A DNA stretch of 64,000 bases from Microbispora oryzae (GCF_017896165.1 NZ_JAFCNB010000015.1:1-64000), one strand, 5' to 3'. Shown: positions 30,591-40,086, counted from the stretch's first letter. Notes: generated from the letters alone by a model not told the origin. Translations and numbers: made by a program.

Positions 30591-31013
30591 ATGGACGTCG
30601 CGGCGCTGACCGCATTTCTCGCCCCCTTACTGCCCTACCTGGTCAAGGCGGGTGAGAAGGTCGGTGATCTGGCGGCCGAGAAGGCCGGCCAGGAGGCGTT
30701 CGGGATCGCCCAGCGGATCTGGGCCGCGCTCCGCCCGAAGGTCGACGGCAAGGAGGCTGCCGCGGAGGCCGTCGCCGACGTGGCGCGCGACCCGGACGAC
30801 GAGGAGTCGCGGACCGTGCTGAAGATCCAGCTGCGGAAGCTGCTGGCGGAGGACCCGGATCTGGCGTCGCGGGTCGAGCAGCTGTGGCGGCAGGCGTCCG
30901 GCGGCGGGACGGTCGTCACCAACGTGACCGCGAGCGGAGCGGGCTCCGTGGCGATCGGGCGTGACGCGACGAACAGCACGATCGTCACAGGAGGGCCGGA
31001 CGCCGGCCGCTGA
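30591..31013 (+). CDS. Small helical protein with GSVAIGRDA C-terminal motif
   Basis: 140 residues, no signal peptide. Residues 1-105 are predicted amphipathic helices (FLAPLLPYLVKAGEKVGDLA, VLKIQLRKLLAEDPDLASRV). Residues ~106-135 switch to a Gly/Thr/Val beta segment, TVVTNVTASGAGSVAIGRDA then TNSTIVTGG. The same motif opens the STAND NTPase encoded at 31612-35340. Small helical proteins of this layout are common in actinomycetes near NTPase genes and may be adaptor or effector-associated modules. I cannot name a family. The ATG at 30591 has ctggagg seven bases upstream. Its gene converges on the LamG gene. Confidence 0.75.
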   Translation: MDVAALTAFLAPLLPYLVKAGEKVGDLAAEKAGQEAFGIAQRIWAALRPKVDGKEAAAEAVADVARDPDDEESRTVLKIQLRKLLAEDPDLASRVEQLWRQASGGGTVVTNVTASGAGSVAIGRDATNSTIVTGGPDAGR

Positions 31014-31045
31014 ACGGCCGCCGTCCCGGGAGTCGCGGGCACCCG

Positions 31046-31612
31046 CTAGCCGCGTAGCCGCCACAGCCACACCTCGGCCATCCGGCCGCTGAACACCCGG
31101 GCGTTGTCGTCCGGCCACGCGCCGACGTTGAGCCCGTACGGCCACTCCACCCCGCCGACCCGGCCGAGGTTGCCCTGCCGTACGGCGACCAGCGCGCCGT
31201 CCACGGACAGCGCCATCGTGTCGCGGCCGTCGTAGACGAATCCGAGGTCGGCCCACCTGCCGGTGGGCACCGTCCCCGGCGCCGTGGTGATCTCGTGCCA
31301 CTGCAGGCCCGCGTACACGCTGCCGGCCAGGGCGCCGTCCGGGGAGACGGAGAAGGAGAAGGCCAGATATCCCTCCAGGAGGGTTCGCCGATCGCCAAGA
31401 GTGTCCGCCCAGACCCGGGCGCGGGCCCGCAGCCCGCCGAGCTCCTCGAGGCTGGACGAGGGGAACACGACGACGTGGGTGCGCCGCCCGTCGAAGGGCA
31501 TGCCGCCGGCGGCCGGCGCGGTCGCGCTGTGCCCGTGGTTGCCGTGGCCCGACAGATCGGCGAGGCTTCCGGAGGTGTAGTCGTGGTGCACCACGAGCTC
31601 GAACTCGTTCAT
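31046..31612 (-). CDS. LamG/concanavalin-like jelly-roll protein
   Basis: 188 residues. Typical LamG pattern: LADLSGHGNHG, RRTLLEGYLAFSFSVSPDG, WADLGFVYDGRDTMALSVDG and the closing GRMAEVWLWRLRG. Such folds bind carbohydrate or protein. It has no signal peptide, so it works inside the cell, which is unusual for a LamG domain. Its ATG overlaps the NTPase stop (TGATG), so it is made coupled to the NTPase and probably acts with it, perhaps as a recognition subunit. Confidence 0.8.
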   Translation of the reverse strand: MNEFELVVHHDYTSGSLADLSGHGNHGHSATAPAAGGMPFDGRRTHVVVFPSSSLEELGGLRARARVWADTLGDRRTLLEGYLAFSFSVSPDGALAGSVYAGLQWHEITTAPGTVPTGRWADLGFVYDGRDTMALSVDGALVAVRQGNLGRVGGVEWPYGLNVGAWPDDNARVFSGRMAEVWLWRLRG

Positions 31613-34600
31613 CACGGCCACCACCGGTAGGCCGCGGTGACCGCCGCCGCCAGGTCGGCCGGCCCCTGCGGACCGGCCAGCTCCACCAGGGCGGGCATCA
31701 GCGCGGGCATCGCCTCCAGCAGGTCGGCGCGGGTCCCCGTGGCGAGCAGCCGCAGCACCGTCCGCACGTGTTCCTGGACGTCCTGGGCGTCCAGCGTGCC
31801 GGAGGCGACCAGTGGCCCCGTCAGACCGGCGAGCACCCGCCCCCGGCTGACGGGATCGCGCAGCTCGCGCGCGACCGGCAGGGCGTCGGCGACCGCGTCG
31901 CCGAGATGCGGGGTCAGCCGCGTCAGCGCGATCGCCCGGTCGACGTCGGGCAGCGTGCGGACGAGGGCGACGGCCTCGGCGGCCCGGCCTCCCGTGGCCT
32001 GCGCGAGCGCGACCGCGAGCGTGGCCTGGGCGAGGTCCGCGGGGTCGGTGATCTCGGCGAGCACCGCCCGCGCCTCCGTCACGGCGTCCCGGCGCCCGGC
32101 GTCGCCGCTCCCGTGGTCCCCATCGCGAGCGCCGTCGCCAGCACCGTCGCCAGCACCGCCCGGAGCTCCCTGCTCGTCCCCGTGCCGGTAACCATGTGGC
32201 CGCGCCGCCGTGGCGATGCGGAGCAGCACGGCGATCCGCTCGCGGGGGTCCGGGGTCGCGTCGGCGACCGCGAAGGCGGCGTCGCGCCGACCGGCCAGCG
32301 CGAGCACCTCCGCCCGCCAGTGGCCCGCGGGAAGCCGGGCGGCGATCCGCAGCGCCCGCTCGGCCTGCCCGCCCCCGGCCAGCGCGGCGGCGACGCCGAA
32401 CGCCGCTCTCATCGCCCAGTAGGGATCGTGGATCGTCCCCGTCACCTCGCCGGCCTCGTCGGCCAGCCCCAGGCCGCCGAGCCGGGCGGCCAGCGCGGCG
32501 GCGGCGCCGGCGCGCTGCTCGGTGTCGGCGACGGCCGCCACCGCGCGGCGGGCCGCGGGCAGCAGCCCGGGCGGCGCGGCGGCGACCAGGTCGGCCACCA
32601 CCCGGGCGCCGCCGTCGCCGGAGCAGGCCACCGCGGCCTCCAGCGCCTCCGCGTGCAGCCGCATCCGATCCTCCGGATCGGCGTGCCCGGCCAGGGCGCC
32701 GAGCACGGCGGCGTGCCAGTCACCGGGCAGGGCCGCGAGCACCGGGGCGAGCGACCCGTCGGCCGCCATCGGGGCCAGGTGGGCGGCGTTGTCCCGCAAC
32801 AGCCGCCCACGGGTGACCGCGTCGTCGATTCCGGCCGTGACGGCGAGCGCACGGCCCGCGACCCCGGGGGCGGTCGACTCGTCGCTCCTGCCCGCGACGC
32901 CGAAAAGCGCGCTCGCCAGCCAGGCGGCGTCCGGAATGCGCTCCGCGCACGCGACGGCGGTGTCGGCCGCGCCGGTCTCCGCGAGGTGGACGGCGACGGA
33001 CCGGAGGGTGGCGTTCAGGATGTCACGGTCGCCCACCTGGAGTGAGATGTCCAGCGCCGCCCGCAGCAGGTCCTCGAGGGAGCCGTCCGGCGCGGTCCGC
33101 GCCGCCTCGGTGAGCAGTTCGGCCCGCCAGCGGGGTGCCCGGACGAAGCGGCTCGCCGCCACCCGCCGTCCGGCGCCCTCCCCGGGGTCCGCTCCCGCCT
33201 CCGCTCCGGTCCCCGCGCCGGGGAGGCCGAGCAGCAGGGTCGCCACCCCGTGGCGGGTCCGCTGAAGGTACTGCTCGGCGAACTCCGCCGGGTCGACGGG
33301 GTCGAACGTGTGGCTCGTCTCCCGCGGCGGCGCGGGGACGAGCGCGCCGAATCGGGCGATCACCTCCAGTCCCCGCTGCGAGATGTCACGCTCGTACGGC
33401 TTGCGCATGGCGTCGGCGACGCGCCGCAGGTCGCCGAGGTGGTCGCCGCCGGCGGCCACGGCGAGGCGGAAGAGCTCACCGGCGCGCCAGTAGCCGTCGG
33501 GCACGAGTTGCACGGCGGCCATCGCCTCCCGCGCCGCCCGTGCCCGCACCTCGCCCGCCAGCCGGGGCAGGAGCGTGCTGAGCGCCTCCGCGCGGGTACG
33601 CGCGTCGGGGGTCTCCCGGGCCAGTTCGAGGGCCTGCGCCGTGGTGACCATGCCGTGGTCGGCGAGCAGCAGCAGCAACGCGCTGGGCACGTTGCCGGCC
33701 ACGCTGTTCACCGACGCCTCGATCAGGGCGTAGCGCAGTTCGAGCGCCACGGCGCGCGGAGCGCCCGGTCCGTACGGCACCTGTTCGGCCCGGCTCCAGG
33801 CCCGCTGCACGTCGAGCGCGTAGCCGGCGAACTCGCGCCGCGTGCGGTGCGCCTCGTACCAGGCGTTGGCCGCCGGGGAGACCGACGCGACCTCGTCGGT
33901 GTCGCCGCGCGGCCACTCCAGCTCCATCAGGCCGTGCAGCACGGCGTCCTGGCTGGCCTGCACCAGGTGGTGCACGAGATGGCGCAGGCCGTATCCGTCG
34001 TCCATGGAGGCGGCGTCACCGCGCAGAGAGGGCAACCCCTGGTCGAGGTCGCCCCAGGCGGCGAGGTAGCGTCCGGCGATGCGCAGGTGCGCCTCGCGCT
34101 GGGCCCCGGACAGGCGGCCGACGAAGAACCGCTCGGCGCTGGACAGCGCGCTCGCGTCCACCAGGCCGGCCGTGAACTCCCCGAGGCTGTCGTGGAAGGC
34201 GGCGTACCGCTCGCGGGTGCCGTCCTCGACGATCTGCAGGAACGGCCGCCAGGCGTCGCCGACGAGCTCGGCGGCGCGGCCGGGCTCGGGGCAGCGGCTC
34301 AGCTCACACAGCAGGTCGAGGGCGAGCGGCTCCTGCGCGGCGGTGAGGGTGACGAGCAGCGGCAGGTCGACCGTGGGCCAGGTGGTCTCGTGTGACCGCT
34401 GCCAGTCGCGCCAGAACCGGGCGTAGTACTGCCACAGCCCGACGGGCAGCGACGAGACCTCGCGCGGGGTGCGGGCACCGGTGCGCAGCTCGGCCAGCAC
34501 GTACCTGAGCACCAGCCACACGCCGCCGGACCAGGCCGTCAGCCGGTCGACCACCTCCGCGTGGGTGGCCCCGGACGCGGCGACGCGCGCGGCGAGGTCA

Positions 34601-35340
34601 GGCGCGCCGACGCGGCGCTCCAGGTAGGCGCGCACGTCGGCGAGGTTGTCCGGGCTCCGGGGCCGGATGCGCAGCACGCGGCGCGGGGCCTCCAGCACCA
34701 GGGGAATGTGCGTGGTGCGCTGCGTCGCCAGGACGTACACCCCTGAGGGCAGCTCGGACGGCAGGGCGAGCGGGTTCTGGAACGGCAGGGCCGCGGTCTC
34801 GTTGAGTCCGTCGACCACGAGGACGATGGGCTCCCCGGGGCGGGTGGCGTCCCGCCGGTCTGCGGCCTCGTAGAGGACGTCGGCGAAGAAGTCGGGCCGG
34901 GAGGCGTTCGCGGGGAGGACGCCGCCGGCCGCCATGGCCCCCAGGTCCCAGGCGCGGATCAGCTGGGCGGACAGGTTGCGCAGCGCCAGGCCGACGTCGT
35001 CGGCGTCGGGCATCAGCCGGACGAAGTGGTGGACGTACCCGCGCTCCCGTGCGATCCAGGCCATGAACGCGGTCTTGCCCATGCCGGCCTCGGCCTCGAT
35101 GAGCAGGTAGCCGCGCTCGTTCGCCGCGAGGAAGTCGTCGACCGCCCGGACCAGCCAGGCCCGGCCGGTGAACTCTTCGAGCCGCAGCTCCCGGTAGAGC
35201 GCCCGGGGGCTGAGATAGGCCTCCGCGAGGCGCTCGTAGCGCCCGACGAAGAACTGGTTGACGCCGCCCGTGACGAAGATGCTGTCGATCGCGTCGCCGC
35301 CGAGCGCGATCGAGCCGTCGCCCTCGGCGTGGACCGTCAC
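31612..35340 (-). CDS. Large STAND-type NTPase with helical repeats
   Basis: 1242 residues. Residues 9-26 are GSIALGGDAIDSIFVTGG, near-identical in pattern to the small protein at 30591. An NTPase domain follows with Walker A EAEAGMGKTAFMAW (82-95) and Walker B IVLVVDGLNETAAL (172-185). From about residue 600 to the end the chain is alpha-helical repeats with a recurring W-centred unit (IPDAAWLASALFGVAGR, IHDPYWAMRAAFGVAAAL, LPAGHWRAEVLALAG), likely a ligand-sensing superhelix. A Gly/Asp-rich linker interrupts the last third. This is the architecture of switch NTPases used in signalling and phage defence. GTG start overlaps the ATP-grasp stop (GTGA). Confidence 0.85.
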   Translation of the reverse strand: MTVHAEGDGSIALGGDAIDSIFVTGGVNQFFVGRYERLAEAYLSPRALYRELRLEEFTGRAWLVRAVDDFLAANERGYLLIEAEAGMGKTAFMAWIARERGYVHHFVRLMPDADDVGLALRNLSAQLIRAWDLGAMAAGGVLPANASRPDFFADVLYEAADRRDATRPGEPIVLVVDGLNETAALPFQNPLALPSELPSGVYVLATQRTTHIPLVLEAPRRVLRIRPRSPDNLADVRAYLERRVGAPDLAARVAASGATHAEVVDRLTAWSGGVWLVLRYVLAELRTGARTPREVSSLPVGLWQYYARFWRDWQRSHETTWPTVDLPLLVTLTAAQEPLALDLLCELSRCPEPGRAAELVGDAWRPFLQIVEDGTRERYAAFHDSLGEFTAGLVDASALSSAERFFVGRLSGAQREAHLRIAGRYLAAWGDLDQGLPSLRGDAASMDDGYGLRHLVHHLVQASQDAVLHGLMELEWPRGDTDEVASVSPAANAWYEAHRTRREFAGYALDVQRAWSRAEQVPYGPGAPRAVALELRYALIEASVNSVAGNVPSALLLLLADHGMVTTAQALELARETPDARTRAEALSTLLPRLAGEVRARAAREAMAAVQLVPDGYWRAGELFRLAVAAGGDHLGDLRRVADAMRKPYERDISQRGLEVIARFGALVPAPPRETSHTFDPVDPAEFAEQYLQRTRHGVATLLLGLPGAGTGAEAGADPGEGAGRRVAASRFVRAPRWRAELLTEAARTAPDGSLEDLLRAALDISLQVGDRDILNATLRSVAVHLAETGAADTAVACAERIPDAAWLASALFGVAGRSDESTAPGVAGRALAVTAGIDDAVTRGRLLRDNAAHLAPMAADGSLAPVLAALPGDWHAAVLGALAGHADPEDRMRLHAEALEAAVACSGDGGARVVADLVAAAPPGLLPAARRAVAAVADTEQRAGAAAALAARLGGLGLADEAGEVTGTIHDPYWAMRAAFGVAAALAGGGQAERALRIAARLPAGHWRAEVLALAGRRDAAFAVADATPDPRERIAVLLRIATAARPHGYRHGDEQGAPGGAGDGAGDGARDGDHGSGDAGRRDAVTEARAVLAEITDPADLAQATLAVALAQATGGRAAEAVALVRTLPDVDRAIALTRLTPHLGDAVADALPVARELRDPVSRGRVLAGLTGPLVASGTLDAQDVQEHVRTVLRLLATGTRADLLEAMPALMPALVELAGPQGPADLAAAVTAAYRWWP

Positions 35341-36605
35341 CGGCGCCTCCGCGCCGCCCGGCCCTCCAGGTAGGCGGGCGGGCCCGGCCGGTGGGGCGGC
35401 GGCGGCCACAGCCCCGAGGCCGCGCCCGCGCTTCTGGCCAGGGCGACGACGGCGGGGACGGGGTCGTCCGCGGCGATCCACGCGGTCTCCCTGACGGAGC
35501 GCAACGACGACCACCACTGCCGGGGGGTGAGACCGCCGGCTGCCAGGCTCGACCAGGACGAGCGCACGTCGTAACCCTCCACCATCAGCGCCCGGCCGTC
35601 AACGGCCCCGTCCCGCGGCACCGGCCGGCCCGTGAGGTCGAGATGCAGCGCCCGGACGACGTCCACCCCCGAACCCGTCGTGAACAGGCGGAACACCGCG
35701 CCCACGCGCGGATTGAAGTCGAGCAGCCGGTAGGTCCCGTCGCGCCGGTCGTACCGGTAGTCGAGGCTGACGGCGCCGCGGTAGCCGAGCGCGGCCAGCA
35801 GCGATCTGGCCTGGTCCTCAAGGGTCCGGTTGCGCTCCACCCGGCCGAGCGCGGTCTCCCCGGCGTCGGCGGGGAAGGACCGCAGCTTCCGGCCGGTGAA
35901 GCCGGCGAGGCACTCCGACGACGCGTCGCAGTAGCCGTGGAACAGCCAGTCGTCCCCCGGCCCGGCCGGGATGTGCTCCTGCAGCAGCACGGGTGAGGAG
36001 ACGTCCGTCCGGAGCAGGTCGGCCGCGCCGCGCAGGATCCGGGTGCTGCGGGCGCGCCGCCCGTCCGCGAGCAGGGTGGGCACGGCCCGCTTCGCCACCA
36101 CCGGGAACGAGGCGGTCTCGGCGTAGGCGAGCAGCCCGGCGGAGTCGGTGATCACGGTGGCCTCGGGCACGGGCACGCCGAGGTCGCGGCAGCGCCGGTG
36201 CAGCGCGGCCTTGTCCGTCACCTCGCGGACGAGCTCCGCGGACGGCGCCGCGAACAGGAACCACCGCCGCAGCGTGTCGGCGTGATCGGCGACGAAGATC
36301 GCGGCGTGGTCGTCGGTCGGGACCAGCACCGCCGGGCGGCCGATGCGCCCGGCCACCCACTCGATGCCCGCGAGCAGTTGCCGCCGGTGCTCCTCCTGAC
36401 CCGCGGTGGGCCACACGAACCGCCCGGCCGCGTAGCGGGACAGGCCGGCCGGGGCGAGCCGATCCTCGTGCACGCCGTAAACCGGGATCCCGGCCCGGCC
36501 CAGCGTCCTGGCGACGCCGAGGCCCCCGTGGTGGACCGGGTACGCGCCGACCTTGAACGTCAGCGCGGGGACCGAGGTGTCGAACGCGAGGGGGTGAGCG
36601 CTCAT
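35337..36605 (-). CDS. ATP-grasp ligase
   Basis: 422 residues. N-terminal Rossmann-like domain (VGAYPVHHGGLGVARTLGRA, then VYGVHEDRLAPAGLSRYA), then the ATP-grasp fold with FPVVAKRAVPTLLADGRRAR, LLQEHIPAGPGDDW and the metal-binding YRLLDFNPRVGAVFRLF. It resembles carboxylate-amine ligases of the D-aspartate ligase/carbamoyl-phosphate synthetase-like type that join a carboxyl group to an amine. Start ATG at 36605; an upstream extension lacks homology. First gene of the coupled operon with the NTPase and LamG genes. The asparagine-synthetase-like gene on the same strand is another amide-forming enzyme nearby. Substrate unknown. Confidence 0.85.
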   Translation of the reverse strand: MSAHPLAFDTSVPALTFKVGAYPVHHGGLGVARTLGRAGIPVYGVHEDRLAPAGLSRYAAGRFVWPTAGQEEHRRQLLAGIEWVAGRIGRPAVLVPTDDHAAIFVADHADTLRRWFLFAAPSAELVREVTDKAALHRRCRDLGVPVPEATVITDSAGLLAYAETASFPVVAKRAVPTLLADGRRARSTRILRGAADLLRTDVSSPVLLQEHIPAGPGDDWLFHGYCDASSECLAGFTGRKLRSFPADAGETALGRVERNRTLEDQARSLLAALGYRGAVSLDYRYDRRDGTYRLLDFNPRVGAVFRLFTTGSGVDVVRALHLDLTGRPVPRDGAVDGRALMVEGYDVRSSWSSLAAGGLTPRQWWSSLRSVRETAWIAADDPVPAVVALARSAGAASGLWPPPPHRPGPPAYLEGRAARRRR

Positions 36606-36814
36606 GACGACCGGCTGCCTCCGGCGGGGCGGGACGACGGCGGGAACGCGGGGGCCGCGCGTACCGATGGTCGTACAGGTTGAGGGGCCCGGCAAGCGCC
36701 GCCCGGAAACCAGCCGGATCGGCCGGGGCCGCACGGCTGCCGAGACGCGGCCCGGCCGACGGGGGCCGGCGCCGCCGCCGTAGCCTGGAGAGGCAGGCTA
36801 CCTGGGAGGACACC

Positions 36815-39127
36815 GTGGAGGGGTGGTCCAGGCGCGAGGACGAACGGCTGCTCGGCGGCCGTGGGCGCTACGTCGCCGACATCGCGGTGCCCGGCTGCCT
36901 GGACGCGGTGTTCGTGCGCAGCCCGATCGCCCACGGCCTGCTCCGGGAGGTCCGCTGCGACGCCGCCCGCGAGGTCGCCGGGGTGTCGGGGGCGTGGTCG
37001 GCCGCCGACCTGTCCGACCTGCCCTCGTGCGCGCCCTCCACGGCGTACCTCCGCGATCTTCCCCCCGTCCCGTACACCGGGGTCGCCCGGCTGTCGACCA
37101 AGGACGCGGTCGCGGGCCGGGAGTGGCCGTCGCTGGCGCGGGACCGGGTGAGATACGCGGGCGAGGCCGTCGCGGTGGTGGTGGGCGACGACCGCTACGC
37201 GGCCGAGGACGGCGCCGGCCTGGTGACCTGCCGCATCGATCCCCTGCCAGCGGTCGTGACCCCGGCGGAGTCGGCCACGGACGAGGTCCGTCTCTACGAC
37301 GGGCTGGGCAACGTGGCGTTCCAGGCGGCGGCGGGGCGGCCGATCGAGGATCACGTGTGGCGGCGGGCGGCCGTCGTCGTGGAGGCCGCCTACCGCCAGC
37401 AGCTCCTGATGCCCACGCCGATGGAGTGCCGCACCATTCTGGCCGTGCCCGGGGACGACCGGCTGACAGTGTGGGCGGGACACCAGATGCCGCATCGGCT
37501 GCGGCGGGAGCTGGCCGCCACGCTGGGCTGGCCCGCCGACCGGATCCGCGTCGTCGTGCCCGACACCGGCGGCGCCTTCGGGTCGAAGAGCCCGACGTTC
37601 CCCGAGTTCGTCGTCGTGGCCTTCCTCGCCGTGAAGCTCGGGCGGCCGGTCCGCTGGATCGAGGACCGGATGGAGTCGCTGCTGGCCGCCACCCGGGGCC
37701 GTGGCCAGGACCAGCGGGTCCGCCTCGCGGCCGACGCCGAGGGCCGCCTCCTGGCGTACGAGCTGCGGATCGACGCGGACGTGGGCGCCTACCCGCATCT
37801 CGCCGTCGGGCTGCCCCTGCAGACGGCCCTGATGGCCACGGGCCCCTACCTCACGCCCGAGGTCCACGCCACCGTCCGCTCGATGCTCACCACCACGATG
37901 GTCACCTACCCGTACCGGGGGGCGGGCCGGCCCGAGGCGACGATCGCGCTCGAGCGGACGATGGACACGCTGGCCCACCGGCTCGGGATCGACCCCGCCG
38001 AGCTGCGGCGGCGCAACTTCATCCCCCCGGACGCGTTCCCGTACACGACCCCGACGGGGCGGTGCTACGACAGCGGCGACTACGCGGCGGCGCTCGACCT
38101 GGCCCTGCGGACCGCCGGGTACGACGACTGGAAGGCCGAGCGGGAGCGCCGCCGCGCGGACCCCGGCGCCCTGCCCCTGGGCATCGGCGTGTCCTGCTAT
38201 GTCGAGCGTTCGGGCGGGGAGCCGGGGGCGCTGCACGAGTTCGCCGCGGTCGAGGCGCGCGAGGACGGCTCGATCCTGGCGACCTGCGGCGCGTCGGCGA
38301 CCGGCCAGAGCCATGAGACGACGTTCGCCGCGCTGGTCGCGGAGAGCCTCGGTGTGGACGAGCGGCGGGTGCTGCTGGTGGAGGGGGACACCGAGGAGCT
38401 GCCCGAGGGCGTCGGGTCCTTCGCCAGCCGGTCCGCCCAGGTGGCGGGCGGTGCGCTGAAGCAGGCCTGCGACCTGCTCGTCGCGGCGGCCCGCGAACGG
38501 GCCGCCGGGCTGTGGGAGCTGCCGGTCGAGGAGGTGGCCTGGTCGGACGGCGCGCTGCACCCGGCGCGCGGCGCCTCGGCCGCCATGGGCCTGGCGGAGC
38601 TGGTGAAGGTCACCGGGCCGCTCCGGGTGGACGGCCGGTTCGAGTCCGGCATGGCCTTCCCGTTCGGAGCCCACGTCGCGGTGGCCGAGGTCGATCCCGA
38701 GCTCGGCACCGTGAACGTCCTGCGGGTGGTCGCCGTCGACGACTGCGGTGTGGCGCTCAACCCCGCGGCGGTCAGGGGGCAGGCGCTGGGCTCGGCCGTG
38801 CAGGGGATCGGCCAGGCCCTGTACGAGGGCATCCCCTACGACGGCGACGGCGTACCGATGCTCCCCTGGGGGCTGCTCGACTACCTGATCCCCACGGCGG
38901 CCGAGGTGCCGCCCATCACGATCGCGGAGACCAGCACACCGAGCCCGGTCACGCCGCTCGGAGCCAAGGGCGCGGGTGAGTCGGGCTGCATCGGCACGCC
39001 GGCGGCGATCGTCAACGCCGTGGCCGACGCGCTGCGGCTCGACGACCCCGGCCTGCTCCAGACGCCGCTCACGCCCGACGTGGTGTGGCGGGCCGCGCAC
39101 ACGCGCCGGCAGGAGGCCCCACGGTGA
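36815..39127 (+). CDS. Molybdenum hydroxylase large subunit (CoxL/XdhB-like, form II)
   Basis: 770 residues. Binds molybdopterin cytosine dinucleotide and catalyses hydroxylation of an aldehyde, purine or similar substrate. Seen: start EDERLLGGRGRYVADI, VVPDTGGAFGSKSP, TYPYRGAGRPEATIALERTM (the AYRGAGR-type loop of form II enzymes, not the AYXCSFR loop of true CO dehydrogenase) and GAKGAGESGCIGTPAAIVNA with the catalytic Glu. GTG at 36815 follows gggagga. First gene of a three-subunit operon. Electrons pass to the FAD and 2Fe-2S subunits that follow. Confidence 0.92.
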   Translation: MEGWSRREDERLLGGRGRYVADIAVPGCLDAVFVRSPIAHGLLREVRCDAAREVAGVSGAWSAADLSDLPSCAPSTAYLRDLPPVPYTGVARLSTKDAVAGREWPSLARDRVRYAGEAVAVVVGDDRYAAEDGAGLVTCRIDPLPAVVTPAESATDEVRLYDGLGNVAFQAAAGRPIEDHVWRRAAVVVEAAYRQQLLMPTPMECRTILAVPGDDRLTVWAGHQMPHRLRRELAATLGWPADRIRVVVPDTGGAFGSKSPTFPEFVVVAFLAVKLGRPVRWIEDRMESLLAATRGRGQDQRVRLAADAEGRLLAYELRIDADVGAYPHLAVGLPLQTALMATGPYLTPEVHATVRSMLTTTMVTYPYRGAGRPEATIALERTMDTLAHRLGIDPAELRRRNFIPPDAFPYTTPTGRCYDSGDYAAALDLALRTAGYDDWKAERERRRADPGALPLGIGVSCYVERSGGEPGALHEFAAVEAREDGSILATCGASATGQSHETTFAALVAESLGVDERRVLLVEGDTEELPEGVGSFASRSAQVAGGALKQACDLLVAAARERAAGLWELPVEEVAWSDGALHPARGASAAMGLAELVKVTGPLRVDGRFESGMAFPFGAHVAVAEVDPELGTVNVLRVVAVDDCGVALNPAAVRGQALGSAVQGIGQALYEGIPYDGDGVPMLPWGLLDYLIPTAAEVPPITIAETSTPSPVTPLGAKGAGESGCIGTPAAIVNAVADALRLDDPGLLQTPLTPDVVWRAAHTRRQEAPR

Positions 39128-40086
39128 AGCCGGTCCCGTTCGACTACGTCGCGCCCCGGACCGTACGGCAGGCCGTCGAGGCGCTCGGCGACCCGTCGCG
39201 GGAGGCGCGGGTGCTCGCGGGCGGCCAGAGCCTGATCATGGAGATGCGCCTGCGGCGGGCCACTCCCCGGCTGGTCGTCGACATCAACCGCGTCGGCGGG
39301 CTCGGCCGCCTCACCGTCAGCGCGCAAGGGACCGGCGGCGCGCAGGAGACCGGCGCGCACGGGACCGGCGGCGTGCTCGAGGTCGGCGCGCTGGTCCGGC
39401 ACGCCGCGTTCGAGCGGCCGGGAGCCGTGCCGGGCCCCCTCGGCAGACTGTTCGCGCTCGCCGCGGCAGAGATCGCCCACCCGCCCATCCGGGCCCGCGG
39501 CACCATGGCGGGCAGCCTCGCCTGGGCCCACCCGGCGTCGGAGTGGTGCGCCCTCGCCGTCGCCCTCGACGCCGTCCTCGTGCTCGACGCGGTGGACGGC
39601 GCCCGCGCGGTGGCGGCCCGCGACTTCTTCCTCGGGCCCCACCTGACGGCCCGCGAGGCACGCGAGCTCCTCACCCTCGTGCGCTTCCCGCTGCTGGCGG
39701 ACGGCACGGGCGTCGCCTTCGCCGAGCACCGGCGGACCTGCTTCTCCTTCGCCCAGGTCGCCGTCGCGGCGGCGGTCACGCTCCGCGACGGTGTCGTCGA
39801 GGACGCGCGGATCGGGCTGGCCAACTGCGCCGACCGGCCGGTGCGGGCCCGCCTGGCCGAGCGGTCTCTGATCGGCGCCGAGATCGGGCCCCCCGGCGCG
39901 CGACCGGCCGCCGGCCATCCGTTCGCCCGGGCGGGGGCCGTCGCCGCGGAACGGGACGCCGGCCCGGTGCCCGAGCCGTACGCCGACCCGGACTACCGGC
40001 GCCACGTCGCCGCGGTCCTCGTCCGGCGGGCGCTCCGCGAGGCCGCGGCGGACGCGGAGAGACGACCGGAGGGAGTGGACCGGTGA
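39124..40086 (+). CDS. Molybdenum hydroxylase FAD subunit (CoxM-like)
   Basis: 320 residues. FAD-binding PCMH-type fold with VLAGGQSLIMEMRLRRATP, IAHPPIRARGTMAGSLAWAH and the C-terminal FSFAQVAVAAAVTL. A short low-complexity insert (GTGGAQETGAHGTGG, ~60-75) is unusual. GTG start overlaps the large-subunit stop (GTGA), and its stop overlaps the next gene in the same way, so the three subunits are translationally coupled. Confidence 0.92.
   Translation: MKPVPFDYVAPRTVRQAVEALGDPSREARVLAGGQSLIMEMRLRRATPRLVVDINRVGGLGRLTVSAQGTGGAQETGAHGTGGVLEVGALVRHAAFERPGAVPGPLGRLFALAAAEIAHPPIRARGTMAGSLAWAHPASEWCALAVALDAVLVLDAVDGARAVAARDFFLGPHLTAREARELLTLVRFPLLADGTGVAFAEHRRTCFSFAQVAVAAAVTLRDGVVEDARIGLANCADRPVRARLAERSLIGAEIGPPGARPAAGHPFARAGAVAAERDAGPVPEPYADPDYRRHVAAVLVRRALREAAADAERRPEGVDR

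Noticed and set aside
28706-36605. Lasso- or graspetide-type RiPP cluster
   Set aside because: ATP-grasp and AsnB-like ligases are present, but no precursor, leader peptidase or transporter gene is found between or beside them.
36602-39100. 832-codon antisense frame over the Mo-hydroxylase large subunit
   Set aside because: No recognisable protein features; composition typical of antisense frames in this DNA.
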